A DNA stretch of 64,000 nucleotides, from positions 1,060,587 through 1,124,586 of the forward strand of contig NZ_LN907827.1 in the NCBI RefSeq assembly GCF_001517405.1, read 5' to 3'. This document shows, piece by piece, positions 43,203 through 51,979 of this stretch (the stretch's first letter is position 1; every line of letters starts with the position of its first letter). This DNA comes from Duffyella gerundensis. Its GTDB lineage: Bacteria > Pseudomonadota > Gammaproteobacteria > Enterobacterales > Enterobacteriaceae. The translations under genes were made by a program, and so were the position numbers. The notes beneath the pieces are model-generated. The model was not told the origin of the DNA. It made no database searches and worked only from the letters and a program-made list of their open reading frames with translations.

Positions 43203-43703
43203 TTAACGCGCGGGCAAATCCGCTTTAAGTTGGTTCAGCGCCTGCATACAACGCTTGAGACGCTGCTCCAGCGCTTCCAGCTCACGTTTAAGCGTCTGCT
43301 GCTGAAGCAGCGTGTCAGCCTGCGCCAGCTGCGCTTCCCGCTGATCGAGCATCGCCTGCAAACGCCGGGCAAACTCCTCATGCTGCGCGATCGCATCCGG
43401 CACCACCGCGGGCACGGCGCGCACCACTGCAGGCTGGCTGGCGAATTGGCGCTGTAGCGCGGTGATCTGGTTAACCAGTTTCTCCGCCAGCCAGCCTGCT
43501 CGCGCCACATCTTTTTCATCCCTGAACTGCGTCAGGTGTTGCGAAATTTCCTGCAGGTAGTCCTGCGGCGCGCTGCTACGGGTAGTGAAAAGCTGGCGAT
43601 CGAAACTGCCGCGCTTCACTTTATAATGTTTCAGATCGGCGGCCTGCGCCGTTAGCCGCTGCTGAAGTTTTTCGATTTCAAGGAACAGCTGTTGCCGGTT
43701 CAT
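43203..43703 (-). CDS. priC: Primosomal replication protein N'' (PriC)
   Basis: Restarts stalled forks by loading DnaB on SSB-coated forks. A 166-residue helical, Gln/Arg-rich protein (E. coli 175) with two helical domains. The C-terminal RLKRCMQALNQLKADLP and N-terminal LEKLQQRLTAQAADL are family-like, as are the basic residues for SSB/DNA contact. It is the first gene of priC-GlsB-like-rsmS and divergent from ybaN with 55 bases between. Confidence 0.92.
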   Translation of the reverse strand: MNRQQLFLEIEKLQQRLTAQAADLKHYKVKRGSFDRQLFTTRSSAPQDYLQEISQHLTQFRDEKDVARAGWLAEKLVNQITALQRQFASQPAVVRAVPAVVPDAIAQHEEFARRLQAMLDQREAQLAQADTLLQQQTLKRELEALEQRLKRCMQALNQLKADLPAR

Positions 43704-43758
43704 GCTTCAGGGGCCGCTATGATAAAGTGGCCTCAGTTTATTCCTGTTGAGCCGCATT

Positions 43759-44127
43759 ATGCAGCGTATTATTTTAATCATTATTGGTTGGTTAGCGATT
43801 GTGCTGGGAACGTTAGGCATTGTGCTGCCGCTGCTGCCGACCACGCCGTTTATGCTGCTCGCCGCCTGGTGTTTTGCCCGATCGTCACCGCGTTTTCATC
43901 ACTGGCTGCTGTGGCGCTCGTGGTTTGGGCGTTATATTCGTCACTGGCAGCAGCATCGCGCGCTGCCAAAAGGGGCTAAATCGCGGGCGATCCTGTTTAT
44001 TCTGGCAACCTTTGCCCTGTCGTTATGGCTGGTGCCGGTGCTGTGGGTACGCATTATGCTTTTGATGATGTTGACCATTCTGCTGATTTTCATGGCGCGC
44101 ATGCCGGTGATCGATGACGGGGAGTAA
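43759..44127 (+). CDS. ybaN: DUF454 inner-membrane protein YbaN
   Basis: 122 residues, three or four membrane helices. The conserved core LGTLGIVLPLLPTTPFMLLAAWCFARSSPRFH (about residues 14-45) is the DUF454 signature. The ATG at 43759 is preferred over an upstream TTG because the E. coli protein also begins MQRII. Function is unknown. Confidence 0.92.
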   Translation: MQRIILIIIGWLAIVLGTLGIVLPLLPTTPFMLLAAWCFARSSPRFHHWLLWRSWFGRYIRHWQQHRALPKGAKSRAILFILATFALSLWLVPVLWVRIMLLMMLTILLIFMARMPVIDDGE

Positions 44128-44289
44128 TTTGCCGTGCCGCGGTAATGAGGTTGCAATTATTCGGCGGTTTGCTTAGATTTAGGCGTTTTCGTGCGTAGTT
44201 TCCCTGACTCATCATCATTTCGCCCTGTGGCCCCTCTGCTGCGGCGCGCTGAAGCTGCGCGTAACACTGTTTTTACCAGGCATCTCATT

Positions 44290-44841
44290 ATGACCGCAAC
44301 TGCTCAGCAGCTTGAATTTCTGAAACAGAGTATTAAAAGCGTCCCGGATTATCCAAAGCCAGGCATTCTTTTTCGTGACGTCACCAGCCTGCTGGAAGAT
44401 CCCAAAGCCTTTGCCCTGGCTATCGATCTGCTGGTTGCGCGCTTCCGTGATAGCGGCGTCACCAAAGTGGTCGGCACCGAAGCGCGAGGCTTTCTGTTCG
44501 GCGCACCCGTTGCTCTGGGATTGGGCGTCGGCTTTGTGCCGGTGCGTAAACCTGGCAAGCTGCCACGTGAAACCTACAGCGAACGCTATGAGCTGGAATA
44601 TGGCAGCGATCAGCTTGAACTGCACCGTGATGCGATCCAGCACGGCGATAACGTGCTGGTAGTGGATGACTTGCTCGCTACCGGTGGCACCATTGAAGCG
44701 ACGGCAAAACTGATTCGCCGTGCCGGTGGTGAAGTCACCGATGCCGCCTTCATCATTAACCTGTTTGATCTCACCGGCGAAGCCCGTCTAAATGCCATGG
44801 GCATCCAGTGTTATAGCCTGGTAAACTTCCCGGGCCACTAA
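44290..44841 (+). CDS. apt: Adenine phosphoribosyltransferase
   Basis: Salvages adenine to AMP with PRPP. 183 residues from the ATG at 44290 ([12 protein letters not shown]), same as E. coli. The PRPP-binding loop is [13 protein letters not shown] (about 123-135). The upstream frame opened by earlier codons is unconserved leader. A GC-rich hairpin (44850-44871) follows the stop without a proper T-run. Confidence 0.97.
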   Translation: MTATAQQLEFLKQSIKSVPDYPKPGILFRDVTSLLEDPKAFALAIDLLVARFRDSGVTKVVGTEARGFLFGAPVALGLGVGFVPVRKPGKLPRETYSERYELEYGSDQLELHRDAIQHGDNVLVVDDLLATGGTIEATAKLIRRAGGEVTDAAFIINLFDLTGEARLNAMGIQCYSLVNFPGH

Positions 44842-44949
44842 GCGTTTTCCGCTCCGCACAAGCGGGGCGGACTATTTTCATCTGTTCGGAACCCCTTCTT
44901 TCAGCCCACAACTCACTGTTTATCATCCTGAACAGCGAGGCGACTCAAC

Positions 44950-45087
44950 GTGTGGCATCCATTATTAAACCTGTTAATCGGCACTTTCTCTGTTTTTCTG
45001 TTCGCCTGCGTGATGCACTGGCGTCTGCTGCGTAAAAGAAGCCTGCGCGCATCGCGCCTGCATCGCGCCTGCCTGAGGAGGCGATAA
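44950..45087 (+). CDS. 45-residue membrane micro-ORF coupled to the LuxR regulator
   Basis: A GTG-initiated frame (GAGG 10 bases upstream) with one membrane helix (LLIGTFSVFLFACVMHW) and an Arg-rich cytoplasmic tail. It ends TAATG, so its stop overlaps the start of the downstream LuxR gene. The tail contains an 11-bp tandem duplication that sets its reading frame. It is absent from the E. coli apt-dnaX interval. Not a recognised family. Confidence 0.5.
   Translation: MWHPLLNLLIGTFSVFLFACVMHWRLLRKRSLRASRLHRACLRRR
45050..45072 (+). repeat. 11-bp tandem duplication at the micro-ORF/LuxR junction
   Basis: ATCGCGCCTGC at 45051-45061 is repeated exactly at 45062-45072. Because 11 is not a multiple of 3, loss of one copy puts the micro-ORF in frame with the downstream regulator. 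Confidence 0.85.
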
Positions 45088-45767
45088 TGGCGGGCCTAAG
45101 CGCAGAGCGCTGCTGTGCTGGCGCGTTATCTGCCGCCATCATCGACAGCTCATCCATGACGCTGCACGGCATTGCCACGCTGCTACAGAACTTGCCCGTG
45201 CCGGTTAACGTTGTCTGGCAGGAGCGGCAAACGGCGATCATGGCTGTGCGCCTGCAGCAGCAGCCGGTTGATCTTCTGATCAGCGAGCGAAGCGGCGTGG
45301 GAGAAAGCGATAAAGAAGGGATTACTATGCTGCTGAATCTGGCTGCGCAACTGCCCGCGCTGCGGATAGGGTTGTTCAGCGATAAGCTGTCGCAAGTCCA
45401 GCTCTGCCAGCTGCACGGTATGACACAGTTCAGCCTGTTGTCGCGTAAAGCCTCGTTGATCGCCATCCGCGAGCAGCTCATCGCTATTGCACTTGGCGAG
45501 CGGGTGATCAGCCCCTGTATTGCATCAAAACTGCCGGTTAACGCCCGCGCGTTGCGCTATCTGTGGGGAGAGTTGACCGCGCGAGAGAAAACCGTGCTGC
45601 GGGCGCTGATCGCCGGTGAGTCGATAAAGGCCATTGCTGAAGCGCAACAAATGAGTATAAAAACCGTCAGTAGTCATAAGTATAACGGCCTGCGTAAGCT
45701 CTATATTGATAGCAAGTTTGAGCGGGCGCGCTTTATTAGCGAAGGCATCGATCTGGATCATAACTGA
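45087..45767 (+). CDS. Orphan LuxR/RcsB-like regulator with degenerate receiver
   Basis: 226 residues. The N-terminal half aligns loosely with an RcsB-type receiver, but the acidic pocket is reduced to a single Asp (AIIDSSS, Asp20) and the phospho-acceptor position appears as Glu67 (LLISERSG). The C-terminal HTH is typical LuxR/RcsB: LTAREKTVLRALIAGESIKA from residue 163, recognition helix QQMSIKTVSSHKYNGLRKL. The start has GAGGAGG just upstream and is coupled to the micro-ORF. It is inserted between apt and dnaX and likely works without phosphorylation. Targets (capsule, motility) are speculation. Confidence 0.8.
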   Translation: MAGLSAERCCAGALSAAIIDSSSMTLHGIATLLQNLPVPVNVVWQERQTAIMAVRLQQQPVDLLISERSGVGESDKEGITMLLNLAAQLPALRIGLFSDKLSQVQLCQLHGMTQFSLLSRKASLIAIREQLIAIALGERVISPCIASKLPVNARALRYLWGELTAREKTVLRALIAGESIKAIAEAQQMSIKTVSSHKYNGLRKLYIDSKFERARFISEGIDLDHN

Positions 45768-45988
45768 CTGTTTCCGCTAATCTTGTACAGTGCAATGCGG
45801 GCGGAAAACCGCGGCTGATGAGTGGCCCACCGACTGCCTAAAGTGATAGGCATATCAGGGTGCTGCTGCTAAACTAGCACGCAGTTTCGTTGCAATGAGC
45901 ATGCGCTGTGTTGTTACCCACTTCCGCTCGCAACAGGTGCATTTTGCACTCCAGCTTACAACCACACACGTTCAACGATTGAGTCCTC

Positions 45989-47941
45989 ATGAGCTATCAG
46001 GTTCTTGCCCGCAAGTGGCGTCCACAAGCCTTTTCTGATGTCGTTGGTCAGGAGCACGTACTGACAGCGTTGGCCAACGGTTTATCCCTTGGCCGCATCC
46101 ATCACGCCTGGCTGTTTTCCGGCACGCGCGGCGTGGGGAAAACCACCATCGCACGGCTGTTAGCCAAAGGGTTGAACTGCGAAACCGGCATTACGGCCAC
46201 GCCGTGCGGCCAGTGCGATAACTGCCGCGAGATTGAGCAGGGCCGCTTTGTCGATCTTATCGAGATCGATGCCGCGTCCCGTACCAAAGTCGAGGACACG
46301 CGCGATCTGCTGGATAACGTTCAGTACGCCCCGGCGCGGGGTCGCTTCAAGGTTTACCTTATCGATGAAGTACATATGCTGTCGCGGCACAGCTTCAACG
46401 CGTTGCTGAAAACGCTGGAAGAGCCGCCGGAGCACGTGAAATTTCTGCTCGCCACCACCGATCCGCAAAAGCTGCCGGTCACCATCTTATCGCGCTGTTT
46501 GCAGTTTCATCTCAAGGCGCTGGATGTCGATCAAATTCGTGGTCAGCTGGCGCATGTCTTGCAGCATGAGCAGGTTGAGGCCGAACCGCGTGCATTACAG
46601 CTGCTGGCGCGCGCCGCCGATGGCAGCATGCGCGATGCGCTCAGCCTGACCGATCAGGCCATCGCCATGGGGCAGGGCAGTGTCACCACCGACAGCGTCA
46701 CCGCGATGCTGGGCACCATGGATGATGAGCAGCCACTGGCGCTGATTGAAGCGCTGGCCGCTGCCGATGGCGAAGCGGTCATGGCCTTGCTTAATCAGGC
46801 CGCGAGCCGCGGCGTGGAGTGGGAAGCGCTGCTGGTGGAGATGCTGCGCCTGCTGCACCGTGTTGCCATGATTCAACTGCTGCCCACCGCCTCAGGCGAT
46901 GAAGACGCGATGAATCTGCAGCGCCTGCGCGAACTGGCGCGCACCTTGCCGCCGGTTGATGTGCAGCTCTATTACCAGATGCTGCTCACCGGGCGTAAAG
47001 AGCTGCCGCTGGCGCCGGATCGGCGCATGGGCGTGGAAATGACACTGCTGCGTGCGCTGGCGTTCCATCCTCAGCAAACTATCGATGAACCGGTCAACGC
47101 GCGTCCGGCGATGGTGGCACAGCCTGCGCCAGCGATGCCGCCGCAAAAGCTGCAGCCCGCAGCAGCGGCGCAGGTTGCCGAAAAAACGACTGACGTGACG
47201 CCGCCGCCCGCAGATGCTACGCCGGCGGCCTCCAGCACCACCAGCCAGCTCCTGCAGGCGCGTACGCAATTGCTGCGCCAGCAGGGAGTATCCCGGCCAA
47301 AAAAGAGTGAGCCGGCAGCGCCTGTAGCGCGGCCGGCAATCTCGGCGCTGGAACGCCTGGCTGCGGTCTCTGAGCGCGGCCTGCCGCGTAAAGCGCCCGC
47401 TGCCGAAAGCGAGCCGGCAAAAAAAGAGGCCTATCGCTGGACGTCCCAGCAGAAAGAGCAGGAACAGGTTGCCGAGCCGGTTGCCACGCCAAAAGCGCTA
47501 CGCATGGCGCTGGAGCTGGAAAAAACGCCGGAGCTGGCTGCTCGTCTAATGTTGGAAGCGCAGCAGCGCGACAGCTGGGCAGCCGAGATAGCCACGCTGA
47601 CACTGCCGAAGCTGGTGCAGCAGCTGGCGCTAAATGCCTGGAAAGAGCAGACCAGCAACGGCGTCTGCTTACATTTACGCTCCAGCCAGCGCCATCTACA
47701 CTCACCTTCAGCGCAGAAAGTGCTGCAGGAGGCGCTAAGTCAGGCGGCAGGAGAGACGGTTGAACTGTCGGTCGTAGAAGATGATAATTTAGCAGTGTTG
47801 ACGCCGCTGGAGTGGCGGCAGGCAATTTATGACGAAAAGCTGGCGCAGGCGCGTCAGTCTATAATCGCGGATAGCCATATTCAGGCGCTGTGTCGGTTCT
47901 TCGATGCAGATCTGGATGAAGAGAGCATTCGCCCCGTTTGA
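45989..47941 (+). CDS. dnaX: DNA polymerase III subunits tau and gamma
   Basis: Clamp-loader ATPase; tau is full length at 650 residues. Walker A GTRGVGKT is at about 45-52, zinc-binding Cys lie in CETGITATPCGQCDNC, and Walker B is YLIDEVHML. After residue 370 comes a Pro/Ala-rich linker, then the DnaB- and alpha-binding domains IV-V. A -1 frameshift signal at 47283-47337 gives gamma of 440 residues. It is followed by ybaB-recR, as in most bacteria. Confidence 0.98.
   Translation: MSYQVLARKWRPQAFSDVVGQEHVLTALANGLSLGRIHHAWLFSGTRGVGKTTIARLLAKGLNCETGITATPCGQCDNCREIEQGRFVDLIEIDAASRTKVEDTRDLLDNVQYAPARGRFKVYLIDEVHMLSRHSFNALLKTLEEPPEHVKFLLATTDPQKLPVTILSRCLQFHLKALDVDQIRGQLAHVLQHEQVEAEPRALQLLARAADGSMRDALSLTDQAIAMGQGSVTTDSVTAMLGTMDDEQPLALIEALAAADGEAVMALLNQAASRGVEWEALLVEMLRLLHRVAMIQLLPTASGDEDAMNLQRLRELARTLPPVDVQLYYQMLLTGRKELPLAPDRRMGVEMTLLRALAFHPQQTIDEPVNARPAMVAQPAPAMPPQKLQPAAAAQVAEKTTDVTPPPADATPAASSTTSQLLQARTQLLRQQGVSRPKKSEPAAPVARPAISALERLAAVSERGLPRKAPAAESEPAKKEAYRWTSQQKEQEQVAEPVATPKALRMALELEKTPELAARLMLEAQQRDSWAAEIATLTLPKLVQQLALNAWKEQTSNGVCLHLRSSQRHLHSPSAQKVLQEALSQAAGETVELSVVEDDNLAVLTPLEWRQAIYDEKLAQARQSIIADSHIQALCRFFDADLDEESIRPV
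47283..47337 (+). promoter_or_regulatory. Programmed -1 frameshift signal for DnaX gamma
   Basis: All three known elements are present: an internal Shine-Dalgarno AGGGAG (47283-47288), ten bases on the slippery heptamer A-AAA-AAG (47299-47305), then a GC-rich stem GCCGGC-A-GCGC/GCGC-G-GCCGGC with a 5-base loop (47311-47337). In the -1 frame GAG is followed by TGA at 47308-47310, giving gamma a single extra Glu. Confidence 0.93.
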
Positions 47942-47993
47942 AAACGCTGCTCAATGCATATGCTTGATGCAGCCTTAGCTGAGAGAGACGACT

Positions 47994-48326
47994 ATGTTTG
48001 GTGGTAAAGGCGGTTTGGGTAACCTGATGAAACAGGCCCAGCAAATGCAGGACAAAATGGCGCAGGTTCAGGAAGAGATCGCCGCCATGGAAGTAACCGG
48101 CGAATCAGGTGCCGGTCTGGTAAAAGTCACCATCAACGGTGCACACAACTGCCGTCGTGTTGAAGTCGACCCCAGCCTGCTGGAAGATGACAAAGATATG
48201 CTGGAAGATTTAGTGGCTGCGGCCTTTAACGACGCTGCACGTCGCGTTGCTGAAGCGCAGAAAGAGAAAATGGCGGGCGTGTCGTCCGGTATGCAGCTGC
48301 CACCAGGCTTTAAGATGCCGTTCTGA
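47994..48326 (+). CDS. ybaB: Nucleoid-associated protein YbaB/EbfC
   Basis: A 110-residue DNA-binding dimer with tweezer-like helices. Begins [22 protein letters not shown] and ends [12 protein letters not shown]. The Gly-rich start and [16 protein letters not shown] block are conserved. Its stop overlaps the recR ATG (TGATG). Confidence 0.96.
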   Translation: MFGGKGGLGNLMKQAQQMQDKMAQVQEEIAAMEVTGESGAGLVKVTINGAHNCRRVEVDPSLLEDDKDMLEDLVAAAFNDAARRVAEAQKEKMAGVSSGMQLPPGFKMPF

Positions 48327-48931
48327 TGCAAACCAGTCCGCTTCTTGAAGCCCTGATGGAGTCGCTGCGCTGCCTGCCGGGCGTGGGGCCAAAGTCGGCA
48401 CAGCGCATGGCGTTTCAGCTGCTGCAACGCGATCGCAGCGGCGGCATGCGGCTGGCGCAGGCACTGACCCGCGCCATGTCTGAAATCGGCCACTGCGCGC
48501 ACTGCCGCACCTTTACCGAGCAGGAAATTTGCACGATTTGCGCCAATCCTCGTCGGCAGCAAAATGGGCAAATCTGCGTGGTGGAAAGTCCGGCGGATAT
48601 TCACGCCATTGAGCAAACCGGGCAGTTTGCCGGACGCTACTTTGTGCTGATGGGCCATTTGTCGCCGATGGACGGCATTGGTCCACAGGATATCGGCCTC
48701 GATCGCCTTGAGCAGCGGCTGGAAAGTGAAACTTTGCAGGAAGTGATCCTTGCCACCAATCCCACGGTGGAAGGCGAGGCCACGGCCAACTATATTGCTG
48801 AGCTCTGCGGGCAATATGGCGTGGACGCCAGCCGCATCGCGCACGGTGTGCCGGTAGGCGGTGAGTTGGAAATGGTCGATGGCACTACGCTGTCGCACTC
48901 GCTGGCCGGGCGTCACAAGATTAAATATTGA
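48326..48931 (+). CDS. recR: Recombination mediator RecR
   Basis: Loads RecA with RecFO at gaps. 201 residues: HhH motif [17 protein letters not shown] near the N-terminus, four-Cys zinc finger ([16 protein letters not shown], about 57-72), then a Toprim domain with [14 protein letters not shown] and the [12 protein letters not shown] strand. It is translationally coupled to ybaB. Confidence 0.97.
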   Translation: MQTSPLLEALMESLRCLPGVGPKSAQRMAFQLLQRDRSGGMRLAQALTRAMSEIGHCAHCRTFTEQEICTICANPRRQQNGQICVVESPADIHAIEQTGQFAGRYFVLMGHLSPMDGIGPQDIGLDRLEQRLESETLQEVILATNPTVEGEATANYIAELCGQYGVDASRIAHGVPVGGELEMVDGTTLSHSLAGRHKIKY

Positions 48932-48960
48932 CCATTCACCGGTGCGGTTCGCCGCACCGT

Positions 48961-48988
48961 CTTGAAAAGCTTTTTTTTATCCCCATCT
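48961..48988 (+). promoter_or_regulatory. Sigma-32 heat-shock promoter of htpG
   Basis: A perfect CTTGAAA (48961-48967) and CCCCATCT (48981-48988), 13 bases apart, 42 bases before the htpG start. Confidence 0.9.
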
Positions 48989-49029
48989 TCTCCTCAACGT
49001 TCGTTAAACCTGCTTCAGTTGAGGTATCA

Positions 49030-50904
49030 ATGACCATGAAAGGACAAGAGACACGTGGCTTCCAGTCAGAGGTGAAACAGCTTCTGCACCTGATGATCCA
49101 TTCCCTCTATTCAAACAAAGAGATCTTCTTGCGTGAGCTGATCTCAAACGCCTCCGATGCGGCCGATAAGCTGCGCTTCCGCGCGTTATCCTCGCCGGAT
49201 CTGTATGAAGGTGACGGTGAACTTCGTGTGCGAGTGGCCGTAGACAAGGAAAAACGCACCCTGACGCTAAGCGATAACGGTATCGGTATGCGTCGTGACG
49301 AGGTCATTGAGAACCTGGGCACCATTGCCAAATCAGGCACTAAAAGCTTTCTGGAATCCCTCGGTTCCGATCAGGCGAAAGACAGCCAGTTGATTGGCCA
49401 GTTTGGCGTCGGCTTCTACTCTGCTTTTATCGTGGCCGATAAAGTCTCGGTACGCACGCGCGCTGCCGGTGCTGCTGCTGACGAAGCGGTATTCTGGGAA
49501 TCCGCAGGCGAAGGTGATTACACCATTGCCGATATCACCAAAGAAGATCGCGGCACCGAAATTACCCTGCACCTGCGTGAAGGTGAGGATGAGTTCCTCG
49601 ACGCCTGGCGCGTGCGCAACATCATCAGCAAATATTCCGATCATATCGCGCTGCCGGTAGAGATCGAAACGCACGATGAAGAGAACGACACCACCAGCTG
49701 GGAAAAGATCAACAAAGCCCAGGCGCTGTGGACGCGTAATAAAGCGGACATCAGTGAAGAAGAGTACAAAGAGTTCTACAAACATATCGCCCATGACTTC
49801 ACCGATCCGGCGGCCTGGAGCCATAACCGCGTTGAAGGTAAGCAGGAATACACCAGCCTGCTCTATATCCCGGCTCAGGCTCCGTGGGATATGTGGAACC
49901 GCGATCATAAGCATGGACTGAAACTCTATGTGCAGCGCGTTTTCATCATGGATGACGCTGAACAGTTCATGCCGAACTATCTGCGCTTTGTGCGTGGTCT
50001 GATCGACTCCAACGATCTGCCGCTCAATGTTTCCCGTGAAATCCTGCAGGACAGCCGGGTTACCCAGAGTCTGCGCAACGCGCTGACCAAACGCGCGCTG
50101 CAGATGCTGGAAAAACTGGCTAAAGATGACAGTGAGAAGTATCAGCAGTTCTGGCAGCAGTTCGGTCTGGTGCTGAAAGAGGGTCCGGCTGAGGACAGCG
50201 CCAACCAGGCGACCATCGCGAAGCTGCTGCGTTTTGCTTCCACCAGCAGCGAAGGCAGCGTGCAGAACGTCTCGCTGGAAGAGTACGTCAGCCGCATGGT
50301 TGAAGGTCAGGAAAAAATCTATTACATCACCGCAGACAGCTATGCTGCGGCGAAAAGCAGCCCGCACCTGGAGCTGTTCCGTAAAAAAGGCATTGAGGTG
50401 CTGCTGCTCTCCGATCGCATCGACGAATGGATGATGAGCTACCTGACTGAGTTTGACGGCAAAGCGTTCCAATCGGTCAGCAAAGCGGATGACGCGCTGA
50501 ATAAACTGGCGGATGAGGAGAGCGAAGAGCAGAAAGAAGCGGAAAAAGCGCTTGAGCCATTCGTTGAGCGGGTGAAAACGCTGCTGGCCGATCGGGTGAA
50601 AGAAGTGCGTCTGACGCACCGCCTGACCGACACGCCAGCCATCGTCACCACCGATGCTGATGAGATGGGCACGCAAATGGCTAAGCTGTTTGCCGCCGCC
50701 GGACAGCCGGTGCCGGAAGTGAAGTACAACTTTGAAATCAACCCGGATCACGCGCTGGTCAAGCGCGCGGCAGAGACCACCGACGAAGCGCGCTTTGCCG
50801 AGTGGATTGAGCTGTTGATGGATCAGGCGCTGCTGGCTGAACGCGGCACGCTCGACGATCCAAACCAGTTTATCCGTCGCATGAACCAGCTGCTGACGGC
50901 ATAA
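49030..50904 (+). CDS. htpG: Hsp90-family chaperone HtpG
   Basis: ATP-dependent chaperone dimer of 624 residues. The GHKL ATPase domain has [17 protein letters not shown] and [15 protein letters not shown]; the middle and C-terminal dimerisation domains follow. I use the ATG at 49030, 5 bases after GAGG; the in-frame ATG two codons later (MKGQE) is equally possible. It is driven by the sigma-32 promoter just upstream. Confidence 0.97.
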   Translation: MTMKGQETRGFQSEVKQLLHLMIHSLYSNKEIFLRELISNASDAADKLRFRALSSPDLYEGDGELRVRVAVDKEKRTLTLSDNGIGMRRDEVIENLGTIAKSGTKSFLESLGSDQAKDSQLIGQFGVGFYSAFIVADKVSVRTRAAGAAADEAVFWESAGEGDYTIADITKEDRGTEITLHLREGEDEFLDAWRVRNIISKYSDHIALPVEIETHDEENDTTSWEKINKAQALWTRNKADISEEEYKEFYKHIAHDFTDPAAWSHNRVEGKQEYTSLLYIPAQAPWDMWNRDHKHGLKLYVQRVFIMDDAEQFMPNYLRFVRGLIDSNDLPLNVSREILQDSRVTQSLRNALTKRALQMLEKLAKDDSEKYQQFWQQFGLVLKEGPAEDSANQATIAKLLRFASTSSEGSVQNVSLEEYVSRMVEGQEKIYYITADSYAAAKSSPHLELFRKKGIEVLLLSDRIDEWMMSYLTEFDGKAFQSVSKADDALNKLADEESEEQKEAEKALEPFVERVKTLLADRVKEVRLTHRLTDTPAIVTTDADEMGTQMAKLFAAAGQPVPEVKYNFEINPDHALVKRAAETTDEARFAEWIELLMDQALLAERGTLDDPNQFIRRMNQLLTA

Positions 50905-50915
50905 ACAGCAACACG

Positions 50916-50942
50916 GGGCGGCAGCGATGCCGCCCTTTTTTT
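50916..50942 (+). terminator. htpG terminator
   Basis: Stem GGGCGGCA/TGCCGCCC, loop GCGA, then eight T. The T-run abuts the stop of the convergent LysR gene. Confidence 0.9.
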
Positions 50943-51810
50943 ATTCCCGCACCGCCTGCCGTAACCAGTCACGAAACTGCGTAATCTCTTCTTCCTGCTG
51001 CCGACGACGAATCGTCATCATCCAGGTGGCCCGATCGGCCAGCTCAAATCCCAGCGGCGCGACCAGCGTGCCATTTTTCAGCTCCTGTGTGACCAGCGAA
51101 CGCGGCGCCATAATAATCCCCAGACCATTGCGTGCAGCCTGAATGCCCAGAGTCAGATTGTCGAAACGGCGTCCGGCGTCAAAATTGCCCGGCACGCCGC
51201 TTTTTGCTGCCCATTCTGCCCAGGCGTAGCGCTTGGTATCCGCATGCAGCAGCGGCAGGGTAAAGAAATCGCTGTGCCCGGCGACGATGGTTGCCAGCTG
51301 CGGCGAGCAGAGTGGCCCAATGTAATCATCTTCGATCAGCGTGACGTCAATATCCTGCGCGTGCCCGGCGGTGGCACTGAGGATCAGCACGTCAATATCG
51401 CCGTTGCGCAGCTGATCGGTATCGCCCAGCGGCAGAAACTGCAGTTCTGTGGTGGGATAGCGGGCATAAAAGCTCGCCAGTCGGGGAATCAGCCACTGCG
51501 ACAGAAAGCTCGGCGCGCAGGAGAGCCGCAGTCGCCGCACGTCATCGCTACGGATATGCTCACAGATGCGCGTCAGCTCACCAAACGCGCTGTGGCAGCT
51601 CAGCAGCAGGGTTTCACCCTGAGCCGTCAGCCGCACGCCGCCGTTAATACGCAGGAACAGGGGCTTGCCCATCCAGGCTTCAAGCTGGCGGATCTGATGG
51701 CTGATAGCGCTGTGCGTTACGTTCAGTTTTTGCGCCGCCAGGCTAAAACTGTTACAGGCCGCAGCCTGATGGAAGTAGTAAAGCGCCCGAAGAGAAGGCA
51801 GTCCGGCCAT
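50941..51810 (-). CDS. LysR-type transcriptional regulator (GcvA-like)
   Basis: 289 residues from the ATG at 51810 (MAGLPSLRALYYF), with GGAGG 7 bases upstream. Winged HTH at about 9-60 (SFSLAAQKLNVTHSAISHQIRQLE), then the periplasmic-binding-like effector domain. The N-terminal pattern is like GcvA/AmpR-type LTTRs. It is divergent from an unrecognised 281-residue gene with 169 bp between, which is probably its target. The pair is absent between htpG and adk in E. coli. Confidence 0.88.
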   Translation of the reverse strand: MAGLPSLRALYYFHQAAACNSFSLAAQKLNVTHSAISHQIRQLEAWMGKPLFLRINGGVRLTAQGETLLLSCHSAFGELTRICEHIRSDDVRRLRLSCAPSFLSQWLIPRLASFYARYPTTELQFLPLGDTDQLRNGDIDVLILSATAGHAQDIDVTLIEDDYIGPLCSPQLATIVAGHSDFFTLPLLHADTKRYAWAEWAAKSGVPGNFDAGRRFDNLTLGIQAARNGLGIIMAPRSLVTQELKNGTLVAPLGFELADRATWMMTIRRRQQEEEITQFRDWLRQAVRE

Positions 51811-51840
51811 CGTTGCCTCCTGTAAGAAATACTCACAGGG

Positions 51841-51859
51841 ATTGTTCATTTATATCAAT
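51841..51859. promoter_or_regulatory. Dyad in the LysR/unknown-gene divergent region
   Basis: ATTG-N11-CAAT at 51841-51859, about 31 bases upstream of the LysR start: a plausible LTTR binding dyad. Spacing differs slightly from the canonical T-N11-A. Confidence 0.4.
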
Positions 51860-51979
51860 TTAATGTCCAGCCACGTTCACCTAACCTGAGGTACAGATAT
51901 TGGCAGGTTGACGTGCCCTTCGGGCTGTGCGTTGCCATTCGGCGAAGGAATGCCCTGATGAGAATAACGGTCGCACGTC

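Noticed and set aside
49333..50751. 472-codon open frame antisense to htpG
   Set aside because: Shadow frame created by codon bias of htpG; no start signal, composition unlike a protein (His/Phe/Gln-rich), and htpG is certain.
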